64,000 nt of DNA. It comes from Pseudomonas xionganensis. GTDB lineage: Bacteria > Pseudomonadota > Gammaproteobacteria > Pseudomonadales > Pseudomonadaceae. This document shows positions 1 through 10,093 of the stretch, piece after piece. Position numbers and translations under genes: made by a program. The stretch covers positions 1,516,180-1,580,179 of the forward strand of contig NZ_WKJZ01000001.1 in assembly GCF_009763245.1 (NCBI RefSeq), in the 5' to 3' direction. Below the pieces are notes generated by a model. The model made no database searches. It was not told the origin of the DNA and saw nothing but the letters and a program-made list of their open reading frames with translations. Numbering within the stretch: the stretch's first letter is position 1; the number at the start of each line of letters is the position of its first letter.

Positions 1-23
1 CCTTACCGCTTGGCGACGCCCCT
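1..23 (-). tRNA. tRNA-Gln, 5' part only (cut by window start)
   Basis: Read on the minus strand, the first 23 bases give an acceptor strand AGGGGCG, U8, and a D-arm beginning GCCAAGCGGTAAGG, which is the characteristic 5' half of bacterial tRNA-Gln. The anticodon lies outside the window, so the identity rests on the D-arm and on context: in Pseudomonas a tRNA-Gln gene follows ispE and precedes prs (from memory). It starts 40 bases after the ispE stop codon. Confidence 0.75.
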
Positions 24-63
24 ACTGTACAACCCGCTGTTTAGAACCGCTGACAGCTTGCAT

Positions 64-939
64 TCACTTCCTGGCCAGTGCTTCGAGCGTGCGTTGCAAC
101 ATCGAGATGTTACGACCCTTAGCTACAAAACTTGGCAAATGGTCTGGAAGTTGGCGGGCGACTTTATCAGCATCGTCCCGATTTGGGAAGCTCCCAAATA
201 TACAAGCTCCAGTGCCAGTCAGTTTTGCTTGAACAAATTTGTTCAGCAATATCAAAGCGTTACGAACTTCAGGATAGCGCTTTTGAACCACTGGCAGGCA
301 GTCGTTATGACCACCCCCTGCAAGAAGGCTGCGAACTTTAATGGGCGGCGTATCGCGTGTCAACTCGGGGTCGGAGAAAACTTCTGCTGTGCTGACAAAG
401 ACTTGCGGGGCGACGACAAGAAACCAGGGTTCCTCCAGCGTCACCGGGGTCAGGCGCTCGCCCACACCCTCGGCGAACGCCGCGCGGCCGCGGACGAATA
501 CCGGTACATCGGCGCCCAGCTGCAGGCCTAGTGCGGCCAACTGGTCTTCGCTGAGCTGAGCACCCCACAGGTGGTTGAGACCGAGCAGGGTGGTGGCGGC
601 ATCCGAGCTGCCGCCACCGATGCCGCCGCCCATGGGCAGGCGCTTGTCCAGCCAGATATCGGCGCCCAGGGCTGTGCCGCTGGCCGCCTGCAGCAGGCGT
701 GCGGCACGCACGATCAGGTTGCTGTCGTGGGGCACGCCGGCTATTTCGGTATGCAGGTGGATCTGGCCATCGTTGCGCAGGGCAAAGCCCAACTCGTCAC
801 CGAAGTCGAGAAACTGGAACAGGGTCTGCAACTCGTGGTAACCGTCGGCGCGGCGGCCGAGGATATGCAGCATCAGGTTGAGCTTGGCCGGCGCCGGCAA
901 AATCAGTTCGGCGCTGGCGGGTATTGCCGGGTTGTTCAT
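64..939 (-). CDS. ispE: 4-diphosphocytidyl-2-C-methyl-D-erythritol kinase
   Basis: Cytoplasmic GHMP-family kinase of the MEP isoprenoid pathway; it phosphorylates the 2-hydroxyl of CDP-methylerythritol with ATP. The 291-residue product starts with [10 protein letters not shown] near residue 16, carries the glycine-rich ATP loop [14 protein letters not shown] at about 102-115, and has the C-terminal LTGTGACIF motif. The reading frame extends upstream to 1155, but the ATG at 939 is chosen because the family begins shortly before the PAKLN motif and because it overlaps the lolB stop by four bases (ATGA). It is the last gene of the lbcA-lolB-ispE group and is followed by tRNA-Gln. Confidence 0.96.
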   Translation of the reverse strand: MNNPAIPASAELILPAPAKLNLMLHILGRRADGYHELQTLFQFLDFGDELGFALRNDGQIHLHTEIAGVPHDSNLIVRAARLLQAASGTALGADIWLDKRLPMGGGIGGGSSDAATTLLGLNHLWGAQLSEDQLAALGLQLGADVPVFVRGRAAFAEGVGERLTPVTLEEPWFLVVAPQVFVSTAEVFSDPELTRDTPPIKVRSLLAGGGHNDCLPVVQKRYPEVRNALILLNKFVQAKLTGTGACIFGSFPNRDDADKVARQLPDHLPSFVAKGRNISMLQRTLEALARK

Positions 940-1553
940 AGACCGAGCTGGCGCGGCTGCCAGTCCTTGATCACCAGGGTGACTTCCAGGTTGTGGCCGA
1001 ACAGCTTGAGGCGTTCTGGCAGGGCATAGCCATTCTGCTTGGCATAGCGTTGGTAGTCGACTTGCCAGCCGTCCTGCTCCAGGCGTGCCAGGCGGCTGGA
1101 ACCGTCCAGGGTCACGCGGCTCTTGCTGTCCGGTGCGGGCAGGCCGCGAATCCACCAGAGCAGATGGGACACCGGTAGATTCAAGCCCAGCTGCTCCTGC
1201 AGCAGTTGTTCCGGGGAGTCGGCCTGGTAGCGGCCCTGGTTGGCCACTTCCAGCAGGATGGCACCGGGGCGTCCGGTCAGGCGGGCGGCGCCGCGACCCA
1301 GTGGGCCGGACAGGCGGATATCGTAGTAGTCCTGGCGTTGTAGCCAGAACAGGGTACCGCTGCCGGAGTCCTGGGGGGCGCGAATCCCGACCTTGCCGTT
1401 GATCTGCCAGGCATCCAGTTTTGTGATCTGTTGCTTGTGGGCTTGCCAGAGACCGGCATCGCCCTGGCCCTCCAGGGATTCGCGGGGGGTGAGGCCGGCG
1501 CAGCCGGTGAGCAGGATGATCAGGCTGGCGGCAAGCAGGTGGCGCAGTTGCAT
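936..1553 (-). CDS. lolB: outer-membrane lipoprotein receptor LolB
   Basis: LolB accepts lipoproteins from the periplasmic carrier LolA and inserts them into the inner leaflet of the outer membrane. The 205-residue product has a type II signal peptide ending in the lipobox LTGC with the lipidated Cys at residue 18, followed by a domain of the size usual for LolB. The ATG at 1553 is chosen over the longer frame because it places the signal peptide correctly and overlaps the upstream stop codon as TGATG. It is translationally coupled to both neighbours. Confidence 0.93.
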   Translation of the reverse strand: MQLRHLLAASLIILLTGCAGLTPRESLEGQGDAGLWQAHKQQITKLDAWQINGKVGIRAPQDSGSGTLFWLQRQDYYDIRLSGPLGRGAARLTGRPGAILLEVANQGRYQADSPEQLLQEQLGLNLPVSHLLWWIRGLPAPDSKSRVTLDGSSRLARLEQDGWQVDYQRYAKQNGYALPERLKLFGHNLEVTLVIKDWQPRQLGL

Positions 1554-3283
1554 CAGGGGGTCTCGGTTCCGGTCAGGCGCTGCAGGGTGCTGCGCAGGAT
1601 GGGGCTGTCTGGATGTTGCTTGAGGTAGCGCGCCCACAGCTCGCGCGCTTCATCTTCTCGGCCTTGGGCCCAGAGCACTTCGCCCAGATGGGCGGCCACT
1701 TCCGGGTCGGGGAAGTCTTTGAGGGCCTGGCGCAGGAAGCGTTCCGCCAGTGGCAGGTTGCCCAGGCGGTATTGCACCCAGCCCATGCTGTCGATAATGG
1801 CCGGGTCACTGGGGTTGAGCTGGTAGGCGGTTTCGATCAGGGCGCGGGCTTCATCCAAGCGTGTGGTGCGGTCGGCCAGGGTATAACCCAGGGCATTGAT
1901 GGCCATGGCATTGTCCGGTTCGCGCTCGATGATAAAGCGCAGGTCGCGCTCCAGCTGATCCAGGTCGCCACGCTTCTCCGCCAGCATGGCGCGGGTATAG
2001 AGCAGGTTGAGGTCTTCCGGGAACTGTTCCAGGGCTTGTTCGATTACCTGCCAGGCGCGCTCGTGATCCTGCTGCTTGCTCCAGGCCTCGGCTTCGATCA
2101 GGTGCAGCTGGATGGCGTAGTCGGGCTGGCTTTCCCGGGCCTTGCGCAGGCGCTCGGCCGCCTCTTCGCCGCGCTGTTGTTGAAACAGCAGTTCGCTCTG
2201 GCGGGCCTGGGCCGGCAGGAAGTCATTGCTGGGGCCGACCAGGGCGTATTCGATCAGGGCGCTGCTGGGCTTGCCCAGGGCCTCATAGGCACGGCCCAGG
2301 TTGTAGTGGGCGGCGTCCACATGGCTGCCGCGCTCGACCAGCTCTTCCAGGTAGACGATGCCTTCCCTCCAGGCTTCGGCCTCCAGGCAGATCAGGGCCA
2401 GGGAGAAGCGCAGGTCATCATCATTGGGGTGCAGTTGCAGCAGGGCGACAAATTCGCCCTTGGCATCATCCAGGCGATCCTCGGCCACCAGCAGGCGCGC
2501 ATAGGTCAGGCGCAGGCGCTTGTCCTCGGGATATTGCTCGATACCCTTTTCCAGCAGCGGCAGGGCCTCGTCATTGCGCTCCAGGCCCTGCAGCAGGCGG
2601 GCCTGGAGCAGGATGGAAGCGGCCGGGCGTGCTTGTTTCGGTTGCTGCTCCAGCAGCGCCAGTGCCTCTTCCGGGCGCTGATCCTGTTGCAGCAGCAGGG
2701 CCTTGCCGAACTGCAACTGGCTGTTGTCCGGGTGCTTGTCCAGCAGGCGCGAGAAACTTTGCAGCAGGCCTGCGCGGGTATCGGCGTCGGTTTCCGCCGC
2801 GGACAGGGCGAGGAAGTCGAAGTGAGTGTCGCCTTGGCCCGCCAGCACGCTTTCCATAAAGTTCATGGATTCGTCATAGCGGCCGGCACGGGCCAGCTGT
2901 ACGGCGGCGGCGCGCTGGGCGTCGATATTGTCAGGGGCGTTCTTGGCCCAAAGCAGGCTGGTGTCCAGGGCGGCTTGTTCGGCGCCCAGGTATTCGGCGA
3001 TCCGGAAGCCACGCTCGGCCACTCCGGCATCCTGGGTCAGCTGAGCCTGCTCGACATAGTTGCCCAGGGCGATATCGAAGCGGTTGCGTTGCCCGGCCAG
3101 CTCGGCGGTCAGCAGGGCCAGCAGGGTGTCCTGGCTGAATGAGGCGTAGGTCTTGGCTGTGGCGGGCGCCTGGGCGCTAAGCGCTTCCTCCACCGGCGGT
3201 TGGCCGTCGGGGCTGGAGGGGCTGAAGACTTGGCAGCCGCCGAGCAAGGCAAGGGCGGTCAGCAGGGCAAAGGGTTTATTCAT
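1553..3283 (-). CDS. lbcA: TPR-repeat lipoprotein, LbcA-like (CtpA partner)
   Basis: The 576-residue product has a type II signal peptide with lipobox LGGC (Cys 17) and then many tetratricopeptide repeats up to the C-terminus. In P. aeruginosa the protein at this position, next to lolB and opposite hemA, is (from memory) LbcA, an outer-membrane lipoprotein that activates the CtpA protease towards peptidoglycan hydrolases. Location, size and repeat architecture fit; the functional transfer is by synteny. It is the first gene of the lbcA-lolB-ispE group and is transcribed divergently from hemA. Confidence 0.8.
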   Translation of the reverse strand: MNKPFALLTALALLGGCQVFSPSSPDGQPPVEEALSAQAPATAKTYASFSQDTLLALLTAELAGQRNRFDIALGNYVEQAQLTQDAGVAERGFRIAEYLGAEQAALDTSLLWAKNAPDNIDAQRAAAVQLARAGRYDESMNFMESVLAGQGDTHFDFLALSAAETDADTRAGLLQSFSRLLDKHPDNSQLQFGKALLLQQDQRPEEALALLEQQPKQARPAASILLQARLLQGLERNDEALPLLEKGIEQYPEDKRLRLTYARLLVAEDRLDDAKGEFVALLQLHPNDDDLRFSLALICLEAEAWREGIVYLEELVERGSHVDAAHYNLGRAYEALGKPSSALIEYALVGPSNDFLPAQARQSELLFQQQRGEEAAERLRKARESQPDYAIQLHLIEAEAWSKQQDHERAWQVIEQALEQFPEDLNLLYTRAMLAEKRGDLDQLERDLRFIIEREPDNAMAINALGYTLADRTTRLDEARALIETAYQLNPSDPAIIDSMGWVQYRLGNLPLAERFLRQALKDFPDPEVAAHLGEVLWAQGREDEARELWARYLKQHPDSPILRSTLQRLTGTETP

Positions 3284-3406
3284 AGATAGTGGGTCCAGCC
3301 TGCGGTCGGGCCATCATGACACAAGGCGGATGGCAAGCCCATGGGGCTTGTGTGAACTGGGTTGTAGCTGCCGTGCTGACCTGCCAGTCAAAAAAGCGGG
3401 CGGTGG

Positions 3407-3435
3407 TTGTTCTGTATCGGTCGAAGTAGGACAAT
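3407..3435 (+). promoter_or_regulatory. candidate sigma-70 promoter for hemA
   Basis: TTGTTC at 3407-3412 and GACAAT at 3430-3435 are separated by exactly 17 bases and lie 31 bases upstream of the hemA ATG. Both hexamers are imperfect, so this is a candidate only. Confidence 0.35.
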
Positions 3436-3466
3436 TGCCGGCTTAAATTTATCTCAGCGACTGTGC

Positions 3467-4747
3467 ATGGCCTTTATTGCCCTTGGTATCAACCACAAGA
3501 CCGCCTCGGTAGAGGTGCGCGAGCGCGTTGCCTTTACCCCGGAGCAGCTGGTCGAGGCCCTGCAGCAGCTGTGTCGTCTGACGCCCAGCCGCGAAGCGGC
3601 GATTCTCTCCACCTGCAACCGCAGCGAGCTGTATCTGGAGCAGGATCAGCTGAGCGCCGATGAGGTGCTGCGCTGGTTGGCGGATTTCCATCAGCTCAAT
3701 CTGGACGAACTGCGCGCCTGTGCCTATGTGCATCAGGATGACGCTGCTGTGCGTCATATGATGCGCGTAGCCTGCGGCCTGGATTCGATGATCCTCGGTG
3801 AACCGCAGATTCTCGGCCAGCTCAAGTCCGCCTATGCCGTGGCCCGCGAGGCCGGCACCGTGGGGCCGCTGCTGGGGCGCCTGTTCCAGGCCACCTTCAG
3901 CACCGCCAAGAGCGTGCGCACCGATACGGCCATCGGCGAGAACCCGGTTTCGGTGGCCTTTGCCGCCGTCAGCCTGGCCAAGCAGATCTTCAGTGATCTG
4001 CACCGCAGCCAGGCCCTGCTGATCGGCGCCGGCGAGACCATCAGCCTGGTGGCGCGTCATCTGCATGACCAGGGCATCAAGCGCATCGTGGTGGCCAACC
4101 GGACCCTGGAGCGCGCCAGCCAGCTGGCCGAGCAGTTTGGCGCCCATGCGGTGCTGCTCTCGGAGATCCCGGATGAATTGGTCAATAGCGATATCGTCAT
4201 CAGTTCCACCGCCAGCCAGCTGCCGATCCTGGGCAAGGGCGCGGTGGAGCGGGCGCTGAAAAAGCGCAAGCACAAGCCGATCTTCATGGTCGACATTGCC
4301 GTGCCGCGGGATATCGAACCCCAGGTTGGCGAGCTGGATGACGTCTACCTCTATACCGTCGACGACCTGCACGAGGTCATCGAGGAAAACCTCAAGAGTC
4401 GTCAGGGCGCAGCCCAGGCCGCCGAGGAAATGGTCGCCGCCGGCACCCAGGACTTTATGCAGCGCCTGCGCGAACTGCTCGCGGTGGATGTGCTGCGTGC
4501 CTACCGCCAGCAGGCCGAGCGTCTGCGTGACGAGGAGCTGGCCAAGGCCCAGCGTCTGCTGGCCAATGGCGGCGATGCCGAGCAGGTGCTGGCGCAACTG
4601 GCCCGCGGCCTGACCAATAAACTGCTGCATGCGCCCAGCGTGCAGATGAAGAAACTGACCGCCGCCGGGCGCCTCGATGCCCTGGACCTGGCCCAGGAAC
4701 TGTTCGCCCTCGACGAGGGCACGCCATCCGATAAAGGGTTGCAATGA
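3467..4747 (+). CDS. hemA: glutamyl-tRNA reductase
   Basis: First committed step of C5-pathway tetrapyrrole synthesis: NADPH reduction of glutamyl-tRNA to glutamate-1-semialdehyde. The 426-residue product begins [13 protein letters not shown], has the catalytic Cys 50 in STCNRSELY, an NADPH-binding region with LIGAGE, and the C-terminal dimerisation domain. The ATG at 3467 fits the family start; the in-frame extension to 3407 has no support. Its stop overlaps the prfA start as ATGA, the usual hemA-prfA coupling. hemH, the last step of the pathway, is also in this window at 20.8 kb. Confidence 0.97.
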   Translation: MAFIALGINHKTASVEVRERVAFTPEQLVEALQQLCRLTPSREAAILSTCNRSELYLEQDQLSADEVLRWLADFHQLNLDELRACAYVHQDDAAVRHMMRVACGLDSMILGEPQILGQLKSAYAVAREAGTVGPLLGRLFQATFSTAKSVRTDTAIGENPVSVAFAAVSLAKQIFSDLHRSQALLIGAGETISLVARHLHDQGIKRIVVANRTLERASQLAEQFGAHAVLLSEIPDELVNSDIVISSTASQLPILGKGAVERALKKRKHKPIFMVDIAVPRDIEPQVGELDDVYLYTVDDLHEVIEENLKSRQGAAQAAEEMVAAGTQDFMQRLRELLAVDVLRAYRQQAERLRDEELAKAQRLLANGGDAEQVLAQLARGLTNKLLHAPSVQMKKLTAAGRLDALDLAQELFALDEGTPSDKGLQ

Positions 4748-5826
4748 AAGCCTCACTGTTGAACAAGCTGGATAACCTGAGCGACCGCTTCGAAGAGCTG
4801 ACGGCGTTGCTTGGTGATGCCGAAGTGATTTCCAACCAGAGCCAGTTCCGCGCCTATTCCAAGGAATACGCCGAGATCGAACCGGTGATCGCCGCCTACC
4901 GCGAGCTGCGCAAGGTGCAGGGTGATCTGGAAGGCGCCCAGGCCCTGCTCAAGGACAGCGACCCGGACATGCGCGCCATGGCCGAGGAAGAGGTGGCCGA
5001 GGCCCGCGAGGCCCTGGTTGGTCTGGAGAGCAACCTGCAGCGCATGCTGCTGCCCAAGGACCCCAACGATTCGCGCAACGTCTATCTGGAAGTGCGCGCC
5101 GGCACCGGCGGCGATGAAGCGGCGATCTTCTCCGGCGACCTGTTCCGCATGTATTCGCGCTATGCCGAACGCCAGGGCTGGCGGGTCGAAGTGCTCTCGG
5201 CCAGCGAGGGCGAACATGGCGGCTATAAGGAAGTGATCGCCCGGGTCGAGGGCGACAATGTTTACGGCAAACTCAAGTTCGAGTCCGGCGCCCATCGCGT
5301 GCAGCGCGTGCCGGAGACCGAGTCCCAGGGCCGTATCCATACCTCGGCCTGTACCGTGGCGGTGCTGCCGGAGCCGGACGAGCAGGCGGCCATCGATATC
5401 AACCCGGCCGACCTGCGCGTGGACACCTACCGCAGCTCCGGCGCCGGTGGCCAGCACGTCAACACCACCGACTCGGCCATCCGCATCACCCATATCCCCA
5501 CGGGGACGGTCGTCGAGTGCCAGGAAGAGCGCTCCCAGCACAAGAACCGCGCCAAGGCCATGGCCTGGCTGGCGGCCAAGCTCAAGGATCAGCAGGAAGC
5601 CGCCGCGCACAAGGAAATCTCCGACACGCGCAAGCTGCTGGTGGGCTCGGGGGACCGCTCCGAACGTATCCGCACCTACAATTTCCCCCAGGGCCGGGTG
5701 ACCGATCACCGCATCAACCTGACCCTGTATTCGCTGAATGAAGTGATTGCCGGCGGTGTCGAGGCCGTGATCGAACCGCTGCTGGCCGAATACCAGGCCG
5801 ACCAGCTGGCGGCACTCGGGGACTGA
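4744..5826 (+). CDS. prfA: peptide chain release factor 1
   Basis: RF1 recognises UAA and UAG in the ribosomal A site and triggers peptidyl-tRNA hydrolysis. The 360-residue product has the stop-codon-reading tripeptide as PET at 190-192 (PxT motif, as in other pseudomonads) and the catalytic GGQ at 235-237 in [10 protein letters not shown]. It overlaps hemA by four bases and is followed after a 120-base gap containing a repeat by prmC, whose product methylates the GGQ glutamine. Confidence 0.97.
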   Translation: MKASLLNKLDNLSDRFEELTALLGDAEVISNQSQFRAYSKEYAEIEPVIAAYRELRKVQGDLEGAQALLKDSDPDMRAMAEEEVAEAREALVGLESNLQRMLLPKDPNDSRNVYLEVRAGTGGDEAAIFSGDLFRMYSRYAERQGWRVEVLSASEGEHGGYKEVIARVEGDNVYGKLKFESGAHRVQRVPETESQGRIHTSACTVAVLPEPDEQAAIDINPADLRVDTYRSSGAGGQHVNTTDSAIRITHIPTGTVVECQEERSQHKNRAKAMAWLAAKLKDQQEAAAHKEISDTRKLLVGSGDRSERIRTYNFPQGRVTDHRINLTLYSLNEVIAGGVEAVIEPLLAEYQADQLAALGD

Positions 5827-5866
5827 CCGCAGCACTGCGCACTCGCTGTCAGTTACAGCGGATGCG

Positions 5867-5937
5867 CAGGGTGGATGACGCCGTTTTCATCCACCACAAA
5901 CCTGCACGGTGGATCGTTAAAACGCGATCCACCCTAC
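5867..5937. repeat. GTAGGGTGGAT-type repeat pair in the prfA-prmC gap
   Basis: Two short palindromes lie side by side: GGTGGATGACG...TCATCCACC at the left and GGTGGATCG...CGATCCACC, followed by CTAC, at the right. The GTAGGGTGGAT core recurs at 9440. It fills most of the gap between prfA and prmC and ends nine bases before the prmC ATG. Confidence 0.6.
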
Positions 5938-5946
5938 GAGAGAACC

Positions 5947-6780
5947 ATGGCCAGCATCGAAACGCTGCTCACTACCGCCGATCTGCCGGACTCGCCGACG
6001 CCGCGACTGGACGCCGAGTTGCTGCTGGCCGCCGCCCTGGGCAAACCGCGCAGCTACCTGCGCACCTGGCCGGAGCGTGAGCCGGATGCCGAGCAGCTGG
6101 CACGCTTCGACGAGTATCTGGCGCGCCGCCGCTGCGGCGAGCCGGTGGCCTATGTCCTCGGTCATCAGGGCTTCTGGAGTCTGGAGCTGGAAGTTGCCAG
6201 TCATACCCTGATTCCCCGCCCGGACACCGAGCTGCTGGTGGAAAGCGCCCTTGAGCTGTTGCCGGCAACAAAGCTGGCTGCCCTGGACCTGGGCACCGGC
6301 ACCGGCGCCATCGCCCTGGCGCTGGCCTGCGAGCGGCCGGCCTGGCGGCTGACTGGGGTGGATCGGGTGGCCGAGGCGGTGGCCCTGGCCGAGCGCAATC
6401 GCCAGCGTCTGCAGTTGGGTAATGCCGGTTTTCTCCAGAGCCACTGGTTCGACGCCCTGGCGGGGCAGCGCTATGGCCTGATTCTGAGCAACCCGCCCTA
6501 TATCCGTGCCGATGATCGGCATCTGGGTGAAGGCGATGTGCGGTTCGAGCCGAGCAGCGCCCTGGTGTCCGGCGCCGATGGCCTGGACGATATCCGCCTG
6601 ATCATCGCGCAGGCACCGACTTATCTGGACAATGACGGCTGGCTGCTGCTGGAGCATGGTTTCGATCAGGCTGAGCAGGTGCGTGCGTTGCTCGCCGCTG
6701 CCGGCTTTAACGAGGTGCACAGCCGCCGCGATCTGGCAGGCCATGAGCGCATCAGCCTGGGACGTTTCAAGCATGGGTGA
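5947..6780 (+). CDS. prmC: peptide chain release factor N5-glutamine methyltransferase
   Basis: PrmC (HemK) transfers a methyl group from SAM to the glutamine of the GGQ motif in RF1 and RF2. The 277-residue product has the N-terminal helical domain, the SAM-binding motif DLGTGTGAI at about 114-122 and the diagnostic NPPY at 182-185. The ATG at 5947 matches the family start; the longer frame from 5875 would be translated out of the upstream repeat. Its stop lies a few bases before the moeB start. Confidence 0.95.
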   Translation: MASIETLLTTADLPDSPTPRLDAELLLAAALGKPRSYLRTWPEREPDAEQLARFDEYLARRRCGEPVAYVLGHQGFWSLELEVASHTLIPRPDTELLVESALELLPATKLAALDLGTGTGAIALALACERPAWRLTGVDRVAEAVALAERNRQRLQLGNAGFLQSHWFDALAGQRYGLILSNPPYIRADDRHLGEGDVRFEPSSALVSGADGLDDIRLIIAQAPTYLDNDGWLLLEHGFDQAEQVRALLAAAGFNEVHSRRDLAGHERISLGRFKHG

Positions 6781-6784
6781 ACAG

Positions 6785-7540
6785 ATGCTGACGGATGAAG
6801 AATTGCTGCGTTACAGCCGGCAGATTCTGCTGGCGCAGATCGATATCGACGGCCAGCTGCGCCTGAAGAACAGCCGCGCCCTGATTGTCGGTCTGGGTGG
6901 CCTGGGCTCGCCGGTGGCGCTGTACCTGGCTGCCGCCGGGGTGGGCGAGCTGCACCTGGCGGATTTCGATACGGTGGATCTGACCAACCTGCAGCGGCAG
7001 ATCGCCCACGATACAGCCAGCATCGGCCTGAGCAAGGTGGAGTCGGCGGCCAAGCGCCTGCTGGCGATCAATCCGCAGCTCAAGCTGCAGCTGCACCCCC
7101 ATGGCCTGGATGCCGACTCCCTGGCCGGCGCCGTGGCGGCGGTGGATGTGGTGCTGGATTGTTCGGACAACTTCAGCACCCGCGAGGCGGTCAACGCCGC
7201 CTGCGTGGCGGCCAGGGTGCCGCTGGTCAGCGGCGCGGCGATTCGCCTGGAAGGGCAGCTCTCGGTATTCGACCCGCGCCGCGACGACAGCCCCTGCTAC
7301 CACTGCATCTACGGCCACGGCAGCGAGGCCGAGCTGACCTGCAGCGAAGCCGGCGTGGTCGGCCCGCTGGTGGGGCTGGTGGGCAGTTTGCAGGCCCTGG
7401 AAGCCCTTAAGCTGCTGGCCGGCTTCGGCGAGCCGCTGGTGGGCCGCCTGCTGCTGATCGATGCCCTGGGTACGCGCTTTCGTGAACTCAAGGTCAAGCG
7501 CGACCCGGGCTGTAGCGTGTGCGCTGGCCATGTCGAGTAA
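6785..7540 (+). CDS. moeB: molybdopterin-synthase adenylyltransferase (MoeB/ThiF family)
   Basis: Adenylates the C-terminus of MoaD so that it can receive sulfur for molybdopterin synthesis. The 251-residue product has the E1-type nucleotide loop GLGGLGSP near residue 36, the arginine-containing NLQRQ segment, and two CxxC pairs (CYHC and CSVC) for structural zinc. An upstream ATG at 6773 is possible, but the ATG at 6785 is preferred because it is preceded by GGGTGA and gives the usual N-terminus [13 protein letters not shown]. It overlaps murI. Confidence 0.9.
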   Translation: MLTDEELLRYSRQILLAQIDIDGQLRLKNSRALIVGLGGLGSPVALYLAAAGVGELHLADFDTVDLTNLQRQIAHDTASIGLSKVESAAKRLLAINPQLKLQLHPHGLDADSLAGAVAAVDVVLDCSDNFSTREAVNAACVAARVPLVSGAAIRLEGQLSVFDPRRDDSPCYHCIYGHGSEAELTCSEAGVVGPLVGLVGSLQALEALKLLAGFGEPLVGRLLLIDALGTRFRELKVKRDPGCSVCAGHVE

Positions 7541-8318
7541 CGCGCCCATTGGTGTATTCGACTCCGGCGTCGGCGGCCTGTCGGTGCTGGGCGAGATTCG
7601 TGCCCTGCTGCCCAACGAGTCGCTACTCTATGTGGCCGATAGCGGCCATGTGCCCTATGGCGAGAAGAGTCCGGAATTTATCCGCCAGCGTTGCGGCCTG
7701 ATTGCCGAGCATCTGCTGGCCCAGGGCGCCAAGGCTCTGGTGCTGGCCTGCAATACCGCCACCGCCGCCGGGGTGGCCGAGTTGCGCGAGCGTTATCCAA
7801 TGCTACCGATCATTGGCATGGAGCCAGCGGTGAAACCCGCAGCGGCGGCGACCCGCAGCGGCGTGGTCGGTGTGCTGGCCACCACCGGCACCCTGAAAAG
7901 CGCCAAGTTCGCTGCCTTGCTCGACCGTTTTGCCAGCGATGTACGGGTGATTACCCAGCCCTGCCCGGGGCTGGTGGAGTGCATCGAGGCGGGCGAGCTG
8001 GATACGCCGGCCACCGCCGCGCTGCTGCAGGGCTTTGTCCGGCCGCTGCTGGACGAGGGCTGCGATACCCTGATCCTCGGCTGCACCCATTACCCCTTTA
8101 TCAAGCCGCTGCTGCGCCGCCTGCTGCCGGAGTCGGTCAGCCTGATCGACACCGGTGCGGCTGTAGCTAGGCATCTGCAGCGCCTGTTAGGTGAGCGCGA
8201 CTTGTTGGCCCAGGGGCCGGCGCAAGCTGCGCGCTTCTGGTCCAGTGCCACACCTGCAGCGATGCAGGCGGTGCTGCCGCAGTTGTGGGGGGAAACGGCG
8301 CAGGTTGCGCAGATATAA
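7530..8318 (+). CDS. murI: glutamate racemase
   Basis: Cytoplasmic cofactor-independent racemase that supplies D-glutamate for peptidoglycan. The 262-residue product starts with the family motif [13 protein letters not shown] and has the two catalytic cysteines, Cys 74 in ACNTATA and Cys 185 in LGCTHYP. The ATG at 7530 overlaps the end of moeB by 11 bases, so the two are probably translated from one message. Confidence 0.96.
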   Translation: MSSNAPIGVFDSGVGGLSVLGEIRALLPNESLLYVADSGHVPYGEKSPEFIRQRCGLIAEHLLAQGAKALVLACNTATAAGVAELRERYPMLPIIGMEPAVKPAAAATRSGVVGVLATTGTLKSAKFAALLDRFASDVRVITQPCPGLVECIEAGELDTPATAALLQGFVRPLLDEGCDTLILGCTHYPFIKPLLRRLLPESVSLIDTGAAVARHLQRLLGERDLLAQGPAQAARFWSSATPAAMQAVLPQLWGETAQVAQI

Positions 8319-8429
8319 CCTGCTAGCGGCGATACCAGGCTAACGGCCCCACCCTGTTGCGTAATGCTTTCTATACTTTGGGGGAGCAATGCTCGGCATT
8401 TCGTTAATGGGTGGGAAAGGATTATTGCC

Positions 8430-8945
8430 ATGCACAAAATCGTGACGTGGGCTGCTGTTGCAGCTCTATCCTTGGGGCAAGCGGCGGCCGTTCAGGCGGC
8501 GGATATGACCTTCGCCATTGGTCAGTCGAGCGATTCGACCATGGTTTATCGTTTGGGCGCGCAGTTCGATTTCAATCGCAGCTGGTTTGCCAGCGATGTG
8601 GGCCGGCTGACCGGTTACTGGGATGCCGGCTATACCTTCTGGGATGGCGATGAGACTTCCAGCAACCACAGCCTGTCGCTGGCGCCGGTGTTTGTCTACG
8701 AGTTTGCCGGCGAGCGCTTCACGCCCTATATCGAAGCCGGTATTGGCATAGCCGCCTTTGCCCATACCGAAGTCGAAGACAACGACCTGGGGTCATCCTT
8801 GCAGTTTGAAGACCGTCTGGGTTTTGGTGTGCGCTTTGCCGGGCAGGAGATCGGCGTGCGTGCGGTGCATTATTCCAATGCCGGTTTGAAACAGCCCAAT
8901 GACGGTGTCGAGGCGTATACCCTGCATTACCGCATGCGTTTCTAG
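8430..8945 (+). CDS. pagL: lipid A 3-O-deacylase (PagL)
   Basis: Outer-membrane beta-barrel enzyme that removes the 3-O-linked acyl chain from lipid A, changing recognition of LPS by host receptors. The 171-residue product has a signal peptide cleavable near AQA-AD (about residue 24), beta-barrel-like alternation, a C-terminal aromatic residue, and the PagL catalytic set His 147, Ser 149 and Glu 161 (HYSN ... GVE). The ATG at 8430 is preceded by AAAGGA. A TATACT hexamer near 8371 could be a -10 element, so it may have its own promoter downstream of murI. Confidence 0.88.
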   Translation: MHKIVTWAAVAALSLGQAAAVQAADMTFAIGQSSDSTMVYRLGAQFDFNRSWFASDVGRLTGYWDAGYTFWDGDETSSNHSLSLAPVFVYEFAGERFTPYIEAGIGIAAFAHTEVEDNDLGSSLQFEDRLGFGVRFAGQEIGVRAVHYSNAGLKQPNDGVEAYTLHYRMRF

Positions 8946-9007
8946 GCTTTTTGCCGTCCGCCATTCCCCGCAGCCATGGCCGCGATCAACCTGTTCGCGG
9001 CGATGGC

Positions 9008-9325
9008 TCACACCGGGCGATAAATGCCCGTCATGCCCTTGCGCTCATCCAGACACTCGGGGGAGGCGGTTTCGAACTCGCGGCAGATCAACGGGCGCAC
9101 CTCGTAGATGGTGCAGCGCATGCTGTCGCGGTCCAGGGCCGCGCACCAGCCGTCGTCCAGGCGGCGCATCACTTCACCGCCCCAGTCATCTGTGTCGATA
9201 AAGCGCGGCGGTACGCCGGTGTCGGTGATCAGCATGACTTCCAGCTGGCAGCAGCAGGCCGCGCAGTTGCTGCAGCTGACGGCGGGTTCGTCCGCGAGTT
9301 GGGTGTGGGGGATGGTCTGACTCAT
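9008..9325 (-). CDS. YkgJ-family cysteine-cluster protein
   Basis: The 105-residue product has the cysteine-rich pattern of the YkgJ/UPF0153 family (CSNCAACCC near the N-terminus, further cysteines in RCTIY, LICREF and SPEC), which is thought to bind zinc or an Fe-S cluster; the biochemical function is unknown. It lies alone on the minus strand between pagL and a repeat cluster, so it is probably not part of the long operon upstream. Confidence 0.8.
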   Translation of the reverse strand: MSQTIPHTQLADEPAVSCSNCAACCCQLEVMLITDTGVPPRFIDTDDWGGEVMRRLDDGWCAALDRDSMRCTIYEVRPLICREFETASPECLDERKGMTGIYRPV

Positions 9326-9372
9326 GCCGCGCAGTGTACGCCATCTGACTGAAGCCGCAGCGGTGTGCCGAT

Positions 9373-9431
9373 GTAGGGTGCGCTGTGCGCACCGGCTGGA
9401 TGAGCGGCTCGGTGCGCACGGTGCACCCTAC
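9373..9431. repeat. GTAGGGTGCGC-type palindromic repeat, copy 1
   Basis: Outer arms GTAGGGTGCGC... and ...GCACCCTAC with inner GTGCGCACC/GGTGCGCAC arms and a variable centre. Similar copies occur at 18106, 36812, 38349 and 53846. It lies between the end of the DUF2878 gene and the YkgJ gene. Confidence 0.7.
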
Positions 9432-9439
9432 AGAGCCTT

Positions 9440-9529
9440 GTAGGGTGGATGGCGCTTTATCCATCCACCGGGTATGGCGGTGTTGCTGGAAACCCGGCGC
9501 GGTTTTCCACGGGGCGGTCCCAACCCTAC
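9440..9529. repeat. GTAGGGTGGAT-type repeat with distal CCCTAC arm
   Basis: It starts GTAGGGTGGATGGCG, has an internal ATGG...CCAT palindrome, and its far arm is CCCTAC at 9524-9529. The CTA at 9526-9528 is the complement of the TAG stop codon of the DUF2878 gene, so the end of the repeat supplies that stop. Confidence 0.55.
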
Positions 9530-10065
9530 GCGGATTGGCGGGTGCGCAGGGTCTGCTCGTACTGGCTGCGGTAGAGCTTGGCGAAGCCGTGCAGCACCGG
9601 CATCACCACCGCCCAGATGGCGCCGATCAGCAGCAGGCTTTGCCAGGTGCCATAGGGCAGGGCGACCCCGGCGATCTGCGCGCCGCCGTAGTAGGACAAA
9701 GGGGCTGCGATGGCTCCCAGCAGGCTGCCGCGCCACCAGGGTTGTGCGGTCCAGGCCAGGCAATGGTTGAGGGTGGTGGCCAGGAGCAGCCACAGGCTGG
9801 CCAGCCAGAGTGGGATCAGGGTGCGTGGTTCACCGAAATCGAATACGCCGAGGTTGAGCAGAAAGCTGTCCAGCGCACTGCCGGCAATAAATACGCTGGC
9901 CAGCAGTTTGCCTTCCGCCGCCCAGCTGCTGGTCCAGAGCAGGTGCACGGCCAGGACGGCCGGTACGCAGAGTAGCCACAGGCTGTCACCGCCGAAGACA
10001 CAGGCGAACCAGCCGAGCTGAAACAGCAGGGTATTGACGATCAGTTTGGGCAGCTGTGCGGGCAT
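9526..10065 (-). CDS. DUF2878 membrane protein
   Basis: The 179-residue product consists almost wholly of hydrophobic helices (about five or six segments) and matches the DUF2878 family, which I know from gene neighbourhoods with cfa, DUF1365 and FAD-oxidoreductase genes; its function is not established. It is the last gene of the long minus-strand operon, 28 bases after cfa. The stop codon falls inside the GTAG end of a repeat, so the C-terminus may have been altered by the element. Its association suggests an inner-membrane role in modified-lipid metabolism. Confidence 0.75.
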   Translation of the reverse strand: MPAQLPKLIVNTLLFQLGWFACVFGGDSLWLLCVPAVLAVHLLWTSSWAAEGKLLASVFIAGSALDSFLLNLGVFDFGEPRTLIPLWLASLWLLLATTLNHCLAWTAQPWWRGSLLGAIAAPLSYYGGAQIAGVALPYGTWQSLLLIGAIWAVVMPVLHGFAKLYRSQYEQTLRTRQSA

Positions 10066-10093
10066 TGGGAATCCTTTGGCGTACTCGGCAAGA

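Noticed and set aside
26..31. TGTACA near the window start
   Set aside because: No second half-site at N12 on either side, so it is not a LitR-type operator.
1613..3142. 509-codon open frame on the plus strand
   Set aside because: Antisense shadow of the TPR lipoprotein gene; no domain and no ribosome-binding site.
9326..9525. Possible small genes between DUF2878 and YkgJ genes
   Set aside because: The stretch is filled by two palindromic repeats; no frame has coding character.
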